Of a stretch of 64,000 nucleotides of DNA, positions 7,483 to 17,029 are shown piece after piece. A program made the translations under genes and the position numbers. Position 1 is the first letter of the stretch; each line of letters begins with the position of its first letter. The notes beneath the pieces were generated by a model. It worked only from the letters and a program-made list of their open reading frames with translations, was not told where the DNA came from and searched no databases. The stretch comes from Saccharopolyspora_C sp047200635 (GTDB lineage Bacteria > Actinomycetota > Actinomycetes > Mycobacteriales > Pseudonocardiaceae), in assembly GCF_047200635.1 (NCBI RefSeq), contig NZ_JBJZOI010000025.1, forward strand, positions 10,754 to 74,753, read 5' to 3'.

Positions 7483-8684
7483 GGCAGCACCGCCTCGATC
7501 TCGGTGCCGCCCCCGGCGGGGCTGGTGATCTCGACGGTGCCGTCGAGCGCGGCGAGCCTGCGGCGGATGCCGACCAGACCGCTGCCGCCGCCGGGGTCGG
7601 CGCCGCCCACGCCGTCGTCGCGCACGAGCACCCGGAGGCGGTCGCCGTCCGGTTCGACGAGGACTTCGGCGCGCCCGGCGGCGCTGTGCTTCGTGACGTT
7701 GGTGAGCGCCTCGGCGACGAGGAAGTAGGCGGCGGCCTCCACGGGGGCGGGCGGTCGCGGCAGCCGCTCGGGGATCCGCACCAGCACGGGAACGCTGCGC
7801 CCGCCCGCGAGCGCGTGCACGGCGCCGCCGAGGCCCCGGTCGGCGAGGATCGGCGGGTAGATGCCGCGGACGATGCCGCGCAGCTCGCCGAGCGAGTCCT
7901 CGATGCTCGTCCTGGCCTCCCGGAGCAGGGCGCGGGCCCCGTCCGGGTCGGCGCCGAAGGAGCGCTCGGCGAGTCCGAGCCGCACGGAGGCGGACACCAG
8001 CTGCGCCTGCACGCCGTCGTGCAGGTCGCGTTCGATGCGTCGCAGCTCGGCGCCGTGCGATTCGACCGCCTCGCTGCGGGTCTCGGCGAGCCGCCGCACC
8101 CGCTCCGCCAGCAGCGCCCGGCCCGTGGGCCGCAGCAGCGACGCCGACATCCGGGCCAGCGCGCGCGCCAGCCACGGCAGGCCGAACAGCTGGAGCAGCA
8201 CGTACAGCGCCGCCTGCAGGAACGGCAGGGTGAGCGCCTGCGGCCAGGTCCGGACGTCGACGAACGCGCTCGCCGTGCCGGGTGGGAGCAGCCACCACCA
8301 GGCGGGCATCGTGAGGCTGTAGAGGATCGCGGGCGGGAGCCCGATCACGAGCGCCGCGACCGGGATGCCGATCAGGCCGTGCACCGGCAGCCACAGCAGG
8401 TCGCGCCACGTCGCCGGATCCGCCAGCGCGGTGCGGAATCGTCGCCACGGCCCGCCGGCCAGCTCCCGGTACGGCGTGGGGACCGGGACGCCGAGCAGCG
8501 CACCGACCCGGGCGCGTTCGAGGTCCGCGAGCGCGCGCACCGGCCGGGGCGATTCGGGCACCAGAGCCACCAGCAGGATCAGCAGCGGGGCGAACGGCGC
8601 CGCGATCAGAGCGGGCAGGGCGGTCCGCAGGGCGTCGAGCAGCACCCCTGCCGCCTCGGCGCTGCGCCTGATCGCTGCGTTCAT
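7470..8684 (-). CDS. sensor histidine kinase (HisKA_3 type)
   Basis: A membrane sensor kinase of about 404 residues. The N-terminal half has several hydrophobic segments resembling the 'putative sensor' membrane domain, followed by a HisKA_3 dimerisation helix with RIERDLHDGVQAQ (phospho-acceptor His about 222) and a HATPase_c domain with EALTNVTKHS, DDGVGG and GSGLVGIRRR. The start at 8684 is chosen because GGGGAG precedes this ATG; an in-frame ATG at 8723 lacks a ribosome site. It is coupled to the LuxR response regulator and divergent from a CPBP protease gene. The signal is unknown. Confidence 0.9.
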   Translation of the reverse strand: MNAAIRRSAEAAGVLLDALRTALPALIAAPFAPLLILLVALVPESPRPVRALADLERARVGALLGVPVPTPYRELAGGPWRRFRTALADPATWRDLLWLPVHGLIGIPVAALVIGLPPAILYSLTMPAWWWLLPPGTASAFVDVRTWPQALTLPFLQAALYVLLQLFGLPWLARALARMSASLLRPTGRALLAERVRRLAETRSEAVESHGAELRRIERDLHDGVQAQLVSASVRLGLAERSFGADPDGARALLREARTSIEDSLGELRGIVRGIYPPILADRGLGGAVHALAGGRSVPVLVRIPERLPRPPAPVEAAAYFLVAEALTNVTKHSAAGRAEVLVEPDGDRLRVLVRDDGVGGADPGGGSGLVGIRRRLAALDGTVEITSPAGGGTEIEAVLPCDW

Positions 8685-8750
8685 CGTCTCCCCGGCCACT
8701 GCCGCCGTGACGTGCGGCGACATCGGCGAACTCTACCCGGCACCACCGGC

Positions 8751-8772
8751 GGGGTGTAGCTGGCTACACCCC
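8751..8772. promoter_or_regulatory. perfect inverted repeat between kinase and CPBP genes
   Basis: Two 10-base arms, GGGGTGTAGC (8751-8760) and GCTACACCCC (8763-8772), are separated by only TG. The site lies in the divergent intergenic region between the sensor kinase and the CPBP protease gene. Its symmetry and size fit a dimeric regulator operator, most simply the neighbouring LuxR-type response regulator. Binding is inferred, not shown. Confidence 0.65.
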
Positions 8773-8905
8773 GAACCGGGGAGCTGGAGCCGCTGTGCCG
8801 CAACGGGTTCCGCCCTAGCGTGGTGATCACCGCGGCGGGCCCTCCGCCGCGACGCTCCTCGCCGCGGGCCGATCTCGCCCGCGCCCTCCCGGAAGGAAGT
8901 CCACC

Positions 8906-9799
8906 GTGGTCGCGCTTTCCCCCGAGCGGCAGCGCTCGGGACTCGGCGGGTTCGTCGCCCGTCGCCCGATGCTCGTGTTCTTCGTCCTCGCCTTCGGGCT
9001 GAGCTGGGCGGCGTGGGTGCCCTACGTGCTGTCCGATCAGGGCATGGGGTTGGTGCACTTCCGCTTCCCGGAGCTGTTCGGCAGTCCGCAGCTGCTCTCG
9101 TTGCTGCCGGGTGCCTACCTGGGGCCGATCGCGGCGGCGTTCGCGGTGACCGCGATCGCCGACGGGCGGGCCGGGCTCCGGCGCTGGGCCGGGCGGTTGT
9201 TCCGGTGGCGGGTCAGCTGGGTCTGGTACGCGGTGGTGCTGCTCGGCGTGCCGCTGCTGCTGAGCCTGGTGAGCCTGCCGTTCTCCGGCTGGGAGGTGCG
9301 GATGCCCCCGGCGTGGGTGTTCGCGGCCTACGTTCCCGCACTGGTGCTGCAGCTGCTCACGACCGGGCTCGCCGAGGAGCCGGGTTGGCGGGACTTCGCG
9401 CTGCCCCGGATGCAGCCGCGCTTCGGTCCGATGCTGGGAACGCTGCTGCTCGGGGTGATGTGGGGGGCGTGGCACCTGCCGCTGTTCCTCACCGAGTGGG
9501 GCGGTTACCCGAACGTGCGCTGGACGCAGCCCTTCGAGTTCGTGCTCGCTGCCGTGGTGTTCAGCTTCGTCATGACCTGGGTGTTCAACCGCACCGGGGA
9601 GAGCCTGCCGCTGGCGATGCTCTTGCACGTGGGCGTGAACAACTTCTTCTCCGTCGCGTGGCTGGAGATGTTCCCCGGAGTGGACCCGCACGGCGATTCG
9701 ACGCACATCCAGCTGATCGCCTGGTCGGCCGTCGGGCTGGTGCTGATCGTGGCGACCCGGGGTCGGCTCGGTTACCGGAGGGCGCAGGAGCGCGGGTGA
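8906..9799 (+). CDS. CPBP family intramembrane glutamic endopeptidase
   Basis: A 297-residue polytopic membrane protein of the CPBP (CAAX protease and bacteriocin-processing) family. The diagnostic motifs are EEPGWRDFALPR (Glu157, Glu158), WGAWHLPLF about 40 residues later, and HVGVNN in a late helix. Members cleave within the membrane or act in self-immunity. The GTG start has a strong GGAAGGAAG site (8891-8899). The gene is divergent from the two-component system and separated by a perfect inverted repeat, so it is likely a target of that system. Confidence 0.9.
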   Translation: MVALSPERQRSGLGGFVARRPMLVFFVLAFGLSWAAWVPYVLSDQGMGLVHFRFPELFGSPQLLSLLPGAYLGPIAAAFAVTAIADGRAGLRRWAGRLFRWRVSWVWYAVVLLGVPLLLSLVSLPFSGWEVRMPPAWVFAAYVPALVLQLLTTGLAEEPGWRDFALPRMQPRFGPMLGTLLLGVMWGAWHLPLFLTEWGGYPNVRWTQPFEFVLAAVVFSFVMTWVFNRTGESLPLAMLLHVGVNNFFSVAWLEMFPGVDPHGDSTHIQLIAWSAVGLVLIVATRGRLGYRRAQERG

Positions 9800-10068
9800 G
9801 CCGCGGCGGCGGGGCCGCCTCGTCCCACGTCCCGGGCGACCGACCCGTGGTGCCGCCGGGCGGCGAGCTGGGCTCGGCCGCGAGGGTGGCGCCCCCGCTC
9901 GTCGCGGCCTCCCCGGTCATCCGCCGTACCGCTCCCCCGCGACGGCGGCCAGGTGCCCGAGGTGCACGACGGCCGGGGCCGCACCGCCGAGGGGGCGGTG
10001 GGCCCCGGCGGCGCGGGCGGGGTCGACGCCCCGGCAGGGCTGGTGAGCTGGGCCGATACGATGGCCGG

Positions 10069-11568
10069 GTGAGTGAAGCGGTGGACGAGAATCACGAGGA
10101 CTTGCCGGAGCAGATGCGCATCCGGCGGGAGAAGCTGGACCGGCTGCGCGAGGCCGGGGTAGACCCCTATCCGGTCGGCTACCCGCGCACCACCTCGATC
10201 GGCCCCGTTCGCGAGAAACACGAGGGCTTGGAGCCGGACACGCCGACCGGCGACCGCGTCTCCGTCACCGGCCGGGTGCTGCTGTATCGCACCGGCGGCA
10301 AGCTGTGCTTCGCCACGATCCGCGACGACAGCGGCTCCATCCAGATCATGCTGGCGCTGGACAAGGTCGGCGCCGAGGCGCTGGACGCCTGGAAGTCCGA
10401 TGTGGATCTCGGCGACCACGTGGGCATCACCGGCGAGGTGATCACCTCGAAGCGCGGCGAGCTCTCGATCATGGCCGACGAGTGGACCCTGACCTCGAAG
10501 TGCCTGCGGCCGCTGCCGGAGAAGCACAAGGGCCTGTCCGACCCCGAGGCCCGGGTGCGGCAGCGCTACGTCGACCTCATCGTCAATCCCGAAGCGCGCC
10601 AGCTGGTGCACCAGCGGGGCAAGGCGGTGCAGGCGCTGCGGTCGGTCCTGCTGGAGCGGGACTACCTCGAGGTCGAGACCCCGATGCTCCAGCAGGTGCA
10701 CGGCGGGGCCACGGCCCGGCCGTTCACCACGCACATCAACGCCTACGACCTCGACCTGTACCTGCGCATCGCGCCGGAGCTGTTCCTGAAGCGGCTCGTG
10801 GTCGGCGGTGTGGAGAAGGTCTTCGAGATCAACCGCAACTTCCGCAACGAGGGCGCGGACTCCACGCACAACCCCGAGTTCACGATGCTGGAGTTCTACG
10901 AGGCCTACGGCGACTACGACACCGCCGCCGAGCTCACGGCGGAGCTCATCCGGCAGGCCGCGAGGGCCGTGTTCGGCGACTTCGTGGTGCGCCATCCCGA
11001 GCACGGGGACATCGACCTCGGCGGCGAGTGGCCGTCGATCACGCTGTACGGCTCGGTGTCCGACGCGCTCGGCGCGGAGATCACCCCCCGCACGCCCGTG
11101 GCGACCCTGCGCGAGCTGGCCGACGGGAAGGGGATCGCCTGGGACCCGTCCTGGGGCCCGGGCAAGCTGGTGGAGCACCTGTTCGAGGAGCTCGTCGAGC
11201 ACTCGCTGATCCGGCCGACCTTCGTCCGGGACTTCCCGCTGGAGACCAGCCCGCTCACCCGCCAGCACCGGGAGGACCCGCTGCTGACGGAGAAGTGGGA
11301 CCTGATCGGTTTCGGCATGGAGCTGGGCACCGGCTTCTCCGAACTGGTCGACCCGGTGGAGCAGCGGCGCAGGCTCACCGAGCAGTCGATGCTGGCGGCC
11401 GGCGGGGACGCCGAGGCCATGCAGCTCGACGAGGACTTCCTGCGCGCGCTGGAGTACGGGATGCCCCCCACCGGCGGGGTCGGCATCGGCATCGACCGGA
11501 TGCTGATGGCCTTCACCGGCAAGGGGATCCGGGAGACGATCCTGTTCCCGATGGTCAAGCCGAACTGA
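10069..11568 (+). CDS. lysS: lysyl-tRNA synthetase (class II)
   Basis: A 499-residue class II lysyl-tRNA synthetase. The N-terminal OB-fold (about 55-160) binds the anticodon; the catalytic domain contains motif 2 (FEINRNFRNEGADSTHNPEF) and motif 3 (GVGIGIDRMLMAF near the C-terminus). The enzyme charges tRNA-Lys in the cytoplasm. The GTG start lacks a Shine-Dalgarno but follows a -10-like TACGAT (10057-10062) by six bases, so a leaderless mRNA is likely. A strong hairpin terminator follows the stop. Length is normal for the family. Confidence 0.96.
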   Translation: MSEAVDENHEDLPEQMRIRREKLDRLREAGVDPYPVGYPRTTSIGPVREKHEGLEPDTPTGDRVSVTGRVLLYRTGGKLCFATIRDDSGSIQIMLALDKVGAEALDAWKSDVDLGDHVGITGEVITSKRGELSIMADEWTLTSKCLRPLPEKHKGLSDPEARVRQRYVDLIVNPEARQLVHQRGKAVQALRSVLLERDYLEVETPMLQQVHGGATARPFTTHINAYDLDLYLRIAPELFLKRLVVGGVEKVFEINRNFRNEGADSTHNPEFTMLEFYEAYGDYDTAAELTAELIRQAARAVFGDFVVRHPEHGDIDLGGEWPSITLYGSVSDALGAEITPRTPVATLRELADGKGIAWDPSWGPGKLVEHLFEELVEHSLIRPTFVRDFPLETSPLTRQHREDPLLTEKWDLIGFGMELGTGFSELVDPVEQRRRLTEQSMLAAGGDAEAMQLDEDFLRALEYGMPPTGGVGIGIDRMLMAFTGKGIRETILFPMVKPN

Positions 11569-11580
11569 ATCCGAGGCTGG

Positions 11581-11617
11581 ACGAACCCCCGGGGCCTGCG
11601 CGGCGCCGGGGGTTCGT
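11581..11617 (+). terminator. hairpin terminator after lysS
   Basis: A 12-bp perfect stem formed by ACGAACCCCCGG (11581-11592) and CCGGGGGTTCGT (11606-11617), with a 13-base loop, begins 12 bases after the lysS stop. It has no U-tract, as is usual in high-GC actinobacteria. Confidence 0.85.
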
Positions 11618-12051
11618 CGTGCCGGGACCCCGATCCCCGCCGGTCAGCCCGGTTCCGGAGCGGGCGGTTGGCGAGCTGGCCGCTCGGGCACGTCGAACGC
11701 GAGGGGCGACACAGCGGATACGAGGCGCGGCACTCGTCGACGACGACTCCGCCGAGCCCGAGCAGCCGCTGCGCGTCCGGGACCGCGCGCTGTTCAGCCG
11801 CTGGTCGTCGGTCATCACCACGACCGCGTTCGGCTTCCGGACCCGCAGCGGCGAGCGCGCCGGGTTCGGGCCCGCGCCCCGGTCGGCAGCGCCCCCGGCG
11901 ATGGCACCAACGCCAGCGGAATCCGGATTCGGGACGGGAGCCCAGCGCTGCGCCCCGCGTTCCCGGCGAATCGAGGTTCACCGGGAACGGGAGCTCGTTC
12001 AGGCGCGTCCGTTGGGGGACCTCGCGGCGCCGGATCGCTTCCGGCGCTCGA
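11618..12051. other. gene-less stretch
   Basis: No reading frame here has a credible ribosome site or recognisable product; the open frames are low-complexity and rich in Arg, Pro, Ser and Ala, typical of non-coding high-GC DNA. No repeat of the 47-bp family is present. I see nothing specific in it. Confidence 0.5.
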
Positions 12052-12444
12052 TCAGTAGCCGTCGCCGCCGAAGAACATCTCCTCCACCTGATCCGCGGTG
12101 TCGGAGACGAGCTGCAGGGGGTCGACGAACTCGTTGATGTCCAGGTGCAGCAGCGGCAACGAGTGCCGCAGCACCACGTGTTCACCCATGATCACGGCGC
12201 CGCAGACGACGGAGGTCTCGCCGATCTCCTTGAGCAACCGGTGCAGGTCGACGTCGGCGACGAGACCGCAGACCGAGGCGATCTGAACCCAATCCTCGTG
12301 CCCGTCGAGGACCTCGCGACAGACGATGATGACCTGGCTTCGCTCGTCCTCGTACTCGATGAGGATGCGGATCTCGTCCCCGGAATCGTCGAGGACCCGG
12401 TATTCGGACCGGACGAAAGCGGCGATGTCCTCCCACGTGGCCAA
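12052..12444 (-). CDS. YbjN-like small acidic protein
   Basis: A 130-residue acidic protein beginning ATWEDIAAFVRSEY after a TTG start. It alternates strands and helices in a pattern like the YbjN / type III secretion chaperone-like fold, with a conserved-looking ITEL-type core (VDLHRLLKEIGETSVVCGAV) and a strongly acidic C-terminus ending FFGGDGY. The TTG is preferred because GGGAG lies just upstream in the minus-strand leader, and longer frames run into the 47-bp repeats. No clear partner lies alongside. Function is unknown; the YbjN link is a fold-level impression. Confidence 0.65.
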   Translation of the reverse strand: MATWEDIAAFVRSEYRVLDDSGDEIRILIEYEDERSQVIIVCREVLDGHEDWVQIASVCGLVADVDLHRLLKEIGETSVVCGAVIMGEHVVLRHSLPLLHLDINEFVDPLQLVSDTADQVEEMFFGGDGY

Positions 12445-12616
12445 CGGAACTCCCGAGGTCGTCGGTTCTGCTGCCGCGAGACTAGTGCAGTGATCACCAA
12501 CCGGAAACACGACGAGAGCGTGATCCGCTTGCCCCGAATGCCCGCCCGCGGACCGGACTTCCACCACTCCCCGTGCGCCCCGCACCCGCACCGGGTGAGG
12601 TGGGGTGGTTTTCCGA

Positions 12617-12829
12617 GTGAACGGACCGTTCGCCCAATCCCCTCGGACCAACGAGCCGTTCACCCGGCCTCACCACCCGCGACCGGTCGCGGTCCCGCGG
12701 TCGCGGAGTCAACGGACCGTTCGCCCAACCCCCTCCGACGAACGAGCCGTTCACCCGGTGCGCTGCGGGGAGGGGGAACCAGGTGAACGGACCGTTCGCC
12801 CAGACCTGTGGGACGAACGGTCCGTTCAC
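12617..12829. repeat. array of three 47-bp palindromes (array 2)
   Basis: Copies at 12617-12663, 12708-12754 and 12783-12829, each 47 bp and sharing the consensus arms described for array 1. The left arms read GTGAACGGACCGTTCGCCC or GTCAACGG variants; the right arms of the first two carry ACGAGCCGTTCAC. The array lies between the YbjN-like gene and the 3' end of the acylase gene, 45 bases beyond the acylase stop. Confidence 0.9.
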
Positions 12830-12873
12830 TCCACCTCGGGCCCGCCCCGGCGCGGGGGGCGGGGTGGAGGGGG

Positions 12874-15717
12874 TCAGCGGTGGGAGGGGAATTCGACGAC
12901 CTGCTGGTAGGTCGGCCGGTTCTGCCAGCTGATCGGGTCGTGCGCGATGCCGCCGATCTTGTTGTGCACGATCGCGTCGGCGCACCACTGATCGCCGGGC
13001 TCGCAGTCGGCGTCGCCGGGATAGGTCTGCGCGGCGGGAGTCGCGGCGGCGGCGGCGAGGCTGTCCACCAGCGCCTGCCGACAGGCCCCGAGATCGCCCT
13101 CCCCGCACAGCGCGGTGCCGAAGCCGCCGGGCACGTCCTCGCCGAGCGCCCCGCGCAGGTTCTTCGACACCTGCCCGTACCAGCCGGTGAGGAAGGCCGA
13201 ACCCTGGTGCGACTGCCCGACGTGCTCGGCGGGATCGGCGTTCTGCCAGCCCGAGGGCGATTCGTTGATGTGCTCGGCCCCGGTCAGCGCCCGGTAGGCG
13301 TCCTCGCCCAGCGCCGGCTCGAAGGTGGCGCGCACCAGCAGCGGCCACCAGGCGTCCATCAGCTCGATGGCCTCGGCGTGCGCGTAGCGGTGGCTGCCGG
13401 GCTCGGTCTCGGTGCGCAGCCCGCCGTCGGCGAGCCAGTCGCGCAGCAGCCCGACGCGGGCGGCGAGCTCGGGATCGTCGGCGGGCTCGCTGTCGAGCAC
13501 CCGCAGCAGGTCGGGCAGCACCCGCTCGGCGCGCAGGTCGGTGAGCCCGGCCTCGGTCATGGCCCGGGTGAGCGCGGCCCGGTCCACGCCGCCCTCGGCG
13601 ACGAGACCGCGCACCCGGGAGTCGAGGAGGTCGCCGCGCTGCACCGCGCCCTTGCTCCACCCGGCCCCGCTGGTGCCGGGGGCCTGCTTGTTGTTCCAGC
13701 TGGTGAAGTAGTCCTGGTCCAGCGAGCGGGGGTGCTGCTCGAAGGGCGCGTAGTCGGCGGTGTTGCCGTCGGGCTCCCAGCCCCGCCAGTCGAACTCGGG
13801 GTCGGAGCGCACCGGCATCGCCGGGTCGACCTCGGGGTTGCGGACGACGTTGGCGCCGGAGTTGAAGTACGCGGTGTGCTCGGAGTCGGCGTAGAACCAG
13901 TTGAAGGTGTAGTTGACGTCGTGCGCGGCGGCTTGGAAGGCCTCGGGCGAGGTGATCTCGGCGGGGTCGTTGAACCGCTGGAACCCGAGGATGGAGTCGA
14001 CCTCGTGCATGAAGGTGGAGCGCACGGTGCTGTAGGCGACCGGCTTGCCCTCGACGGTCGCGCGGTGCGTCACCGGCCCGTAGCGGGTGCGGAAGGAGAC
14101 CAGCCGGTAGGAGCCGGTGGGCGTGTCGTCGCCGAGGCTGGGTTCCCAGGCGTTTCGCCGCTCGACCTGCTGCATGGGCAGGCAGTCACCCCGGAACAGG
14201 TAGTGGTCGGAGTCCTTGGTGACCGGCCCGCCGCCGGGTTCGCAGAGCTCGACCGCGTAGGTGTCGATGATGTCCTGGGCCGCGGTGGTGGCGCTCCAGG
14301 AGTAGTCCTGCCCGCGTCCGAGCAGCGTGTAGAAGCTGAGCCCGGCGAACGAGGCGCCCTTCGAGGAGATCCCGGGGCCCTGCAGCTCCTGCAGGGTGAG
14401 CAGCTGCGGGGCGAAGTAGCCGGTCTGCGGCCCGAAGACGGCGATGGGGTTGCCGCTGGTGGTGTGCGCGCCGGAGACGAGCAGGGCGTTGGACATGGCG
14501 CGCGGTTCGGCCATGTCGGCGGGGGCGACGCCGTCGTCGAAGATCCCGCGCAGCGCCTCGACCTGGTCTCCCCCGGCGCGCGGTGCGGGGCGCGGGGTCT
14601 GGCGCTGGTCAACGGGCTCCGCGGGTTCGGCGGCGGATCCGGTGGCGTCGAAGACGAGCTGCTGCTCGGTGACGGAGCCGGGGTCGGGCATGGCCGCGCC
14701 GCGCGGGTTCTCCGGGGAGGTCGCGTAGGGGAAGGAGCTGCCGTCGTGCACGGTGGAGACCGCCTCGGGGTCGTTCTCCGCGCGGAAGGTGCGCCAGACC
14801 TGCTCGCCGCGCTCGGGGCCGAAGCGCTCGTGCAGCGACATCCGGGCGACGGCCTGCTGCACCTCGTTGCCGCCGCCCCCGCCGAACTGCGCGCCGACGA
14901 GCGAGGCGAGCACGACGAGGTCGGTGAGCTCGAACGGTTCGATCTCTCCGGCGTTGGTGATCGGGTCCACGTGCCCGGTGGCGACGTACTCGCCGGGGAA
15001 GTAGCGGCCCTCGTGCGCCTGGCGGAGGTAGGCGTTGATCCCGTCCACGTAGGACTGGGCGTCGGCGAGGGCCTGCTCCCCGCGGGGTCCGCGCCGGCCG
15101 GCGGTCGCGATCTGCTGCTCCAGCTCCTCCTCGGTGTAGGGGGAGGTGGCGAAGAAGCCCTGCTCCAGTTCGCGGTTGGCGGGTGCGCCGCCCGCGAACG
15201 AGGTGACCTGCCCGCGTCCGGCGCGGCGCATGACGTCCATCAGGAACAGCTTGTCCTCGGCGGTGGTGTACCCGGCGCCGAAGGCGGTGCCGGCGCGGGT
15301 CGTGCCGTAGACGTGCGGGACGCCCGCGGTCTTGTCCCGCACGACGGTGACGTCCGCGCGCGGCTGGTAGGTGCGCTCGACGTCGTCGGGCTGGACGCCG
15401 AAGGAGTTGTCGCGGAAGAACTCGCCGATGGTGCTGGTGGTGAGCTGCCGGTAACCGGTGGCGAGCTCGTCGTAGGGCTTGAGCTGGTCGTCGGAGTGCG
15501 CGGGCTTGGTGCCGAGCAGCAGGTGCCCGGCGAGCTCGGCGAGCGTGGCGTTGCCGTTCTGCCCGGGCGGGAGCACCTCGTGGCACTGCCCGCCGCAGTG
15601 GTCGGGGATCGGGGGCACGTCCGGGGCTTCGGGTGCTGCCCCGGCCGCCGGGGCGAGCAGGAGCGAGCCGATGACGGCTCCGACGCTGAGTGCGGCCAGA
15701 ATGCGCTGCCCTGACAT
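12874..15717 (-). CDS. secreted penicillin acylase family protein
   Basis: A 947-residue Ntn-hydrolase of the penicillin/AHL acylase family. A signal peptide is clear (basic start, hydrophobic core about 6-22, AAGAA cleavage region). The precursor layout is normal: alpha chain, spacer, then beta chain starting at about Ser409 in MSNALLVSGAHTTSGNP, where the serine becomes the N-terminal nucleophile after autocleavage. HDGSSFPY and later QLGPQ-type segments match the family. The enzyme hydrolyses amide bonds of penicillins, acyl-homoserine lactones or lipopeptides outside the cell; substrate is not predictable. The ATG follows GAGAGGAC. Its 3' end faces array 2. Confidence 0.9.
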   Translation of the reverse strand: MSGQRILAALSVGAVIGSLLLAPAAGAAPEAPDVPPIPDHCGGQCHEVLPPGQNGNATLAELAGHLLLGTKPAHSDDQLKPYDELATGYRQLTTSTIGEFFRDNSFGVQPDDVERTYQPRADVTVVRDKTAGVPHVYGTTRAGTAFGAGYTTAEDKLFLMDVMRRAGRGQVTSFAGGAPANRELEQGFFATSPYTEEELEQQIATAGRRGPRGEQALADAQSYVDGINAYLRQAHEGRYFPGEYVATGHVDPITNAGEIEPFELTDLVVLASLVGAQFGGGGGNEVQQAVARMSLHERFGPERGEQVWRTFRAENDPEAVSTVHDGSSFPYATSPENPRGAAMPDPGSVTEQQLVFDATGSAAEPAEPVDQRQTPRPAPRAGGDQVEALRGIFDDGVAPADMAEPRAMSNALLVSGAHTTSGNPIAVFGPQTGYFAPQLLTLQELQGPGISSKGASFAGLSFYTLLGRGQDYSWSATTAAQDIIDTYAVELCEPGGGPVTKDSDHYLFRGDCLPMQQVERRNAWEPSLGDDTPTGSYRLVSFRTRYGPVTHRATVEGKPVAYSTVRSTFMHEVDSILGFQRFNDPAEITSPEAFQAAAHDVNYTFNWFYADSEHTAYFNSGANVVRNPEVDPAMPVRSDPEFDWRGWEPDGNTADYAPFEQHPRSLDQDYFTSWNNKQAPGTSGAGWSKGAVQRGDLLDSRVRGLVAEGGVDRAALTRAMTEAGLTDLRAERVLPDLLRVLDSEPADDPELAARVGLLRDWLADGGLRTETEPGSHRYAHAEAIELMDAWWPLLVRATFEPALGEDAYRALTGAEHINESPSGWQNADPAEHVGQSHQGSAFLTGWYGQVSKNLRGALGEDVPGGFGTALCGEGDLGACRQALVDSLAAAAATPAAQTYPGDADCEPGDQWCADAIVHNKIGGIAHDPISWQNRPTYQQVVEFPSHR

Positions 15718-15955
15718 CGGCGGGTCCTCTCCTCGATCTCGGGCGGACGCTAACCGAAGCCAGACGTAAATGAAATGAATTCACGTTCTTCCCCCGGGCG
15801 AGTTGGGCTGTCCGAGTGAACGATCCGGCGCCGTCCGCACGAACGGAGCACCCCGCTCCGGCGCAACACCCCACGGCATCCGGCCCCGGCTCACCGGAGA
15901 TCACCGGGCGGCGCCCCCGGACCGCCCGGTTCGGCAGCGACGAACCCGGTTCCGC

Positions 15956-17029
15956 TCAACCGCCCGCGGTGGACCGGTCCGGCGAGCGCTCGCGCCACTC
16001 GGAGTGCTGGCGCTGCAACGCCTCCCACAGCCGGTTCAGCGGATGCCCGGCGTCGTGCCGCCGCAACTCCCCGGCCCGGGCGAACGCGCCGACGAGCACC
16101 TCCAGCTTCGGCTCCAGGTCGCCGAGCACGTCCAGCGCCCGCAGTCCGCGCCCGTCCGGCAGCCGGCCGTCCACCGCGGCCTCCGCGACGCCCCGGGTGA
16201 CCAGCATGCAACCGTGCACCAGCCCGGAGCTCAGCAGCTCGAAGCCGTAGCGCACGTCGTCCACCTCGGCCACGAGGTTCAGGGCTCCCCGGTAGTCCGC
16301 GCCGAACCAGCCGCGCAGGAACTCCGCCACCAGGCCGCTGCCCGCGACCACCAGCGGCAGCCGAGGCAGCGCGGCGGCCCGCACCGCCGATCCCGGCACC
16401 AGCCGCCGGTCCAGGTTCGTGACCAGGGTCAGCCCGCTGCGCCGCCACTCCAGCACGTCCAGGCCCGGCGGTGCCGACCCGACGTCGGTGAGGGTGCTGC
16501 CGCAGACCAGGTCGACCTCGTTGGCGCGCAACGCCTCCAGGAGGTTCCGGGTCCGCAGGTGCACCACCTTGAGGTCGACGCCCTCGGTCCGGAAGTCCGC
16601 CGAGACCCGCTCCACCGCAGGGGTGAGGAAGCCGAGGGTGAAGCGCGTGGTGCCCACCCGCAGCGAGCCGCCCACGCGGCGCCGCGAGTCGGTGACGGCC
16701 TCCAACCAGTCGTCCAGCGTGTCGCGCGCCCGCTCGACCAGCGCCTCACCGGTCTCGGTGAACAACGCGCTCTTGCCCCGCCCCTGCTTGAGCACGAGCG
16801 GCTCGCCGCACAGATCCCGGAAGTTGCGGTTGAGGGTGTCCAGCTGCTTCTGCACGCTCGACTGCTCGCGCCCGAGCAACCGGGCGGCGGCCAGCGCGGT
16901 TCCCTCCTGGTGCACCACGACCAGGGTGCGCAGCTGGTCCAGCGTCGTGTCCAGCAGGGGTTGCGGGGTGCGCACCCTCCGGTGCTCGGACTCGTCCGCT
17001 GCGATCTCGGGGGATCCGGATAACGACAT
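15956..17029 (-). CDS. LysR family transcriptional regulator
   Basis: A 357-residue LysR-type regulator. The winged helix-turn-helix lies at about residues 28-90 (LDQLRTLVVVHQEGTALAAA, then REQSSVQKQLDTLNR), followed by a periplasmic-binding-protein-like effector domain from about 110 to 340. The start ATG is supported by GGAAGGA nine bases upstream. It is somewhat longer than the usual 300 residues, with a disordered N-terminal extension. The next gene upstream is a divergent XRE regulator 382 bp away; two TCCCCGGGA palindromes (17118-17126 and 17153-17161) lie in between. Effector and targets are unknown. Confidence 0.85.
   Translation of the reverse strand: MSLSGSPEIAADESEHRRVRTPQPLLDTTLDQLRTLVVVHQEGTALAAARLLGREQSSVQKQLDTLNRNFRDLCGEPLVLKQGRGKSALFTETGEALVERARDTLDDWLEAVTDSRRRVGGSLRVGTTRFTLGFLTPAVERVSADFRTEGVDLKVVHLRTRNLLEALRANEVDLVCGSTLTDVGSAPPGLDVLEWRRSGLTLVTNLDRRLVPGSAVRAAALPRLPLVVAGSGLVAEFLRGWFGADYRGALNLVAEVDDVRYGFELLSSGLVHGCMLVTRGVAEAAVDGRLPDGRGLRALDVLGDLEPKLEVLVGAFARAGELRRHDAGHPLNRLWEALQRQHSEWRERSPDRSTAGG

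Noticed and set aside
11555..12137. Possible gene between lysS and the YbjN-like gene
   Set aside because: All frames are low-complexity with no ribosome site and no recognisable domain.
15813..15860. GTGAACGATCCGG near the acylase and LysR genes as a degenerate repeat copy
   Set aside because: The match covers about eleven bases and the expected right arm is missing; it may be chance.
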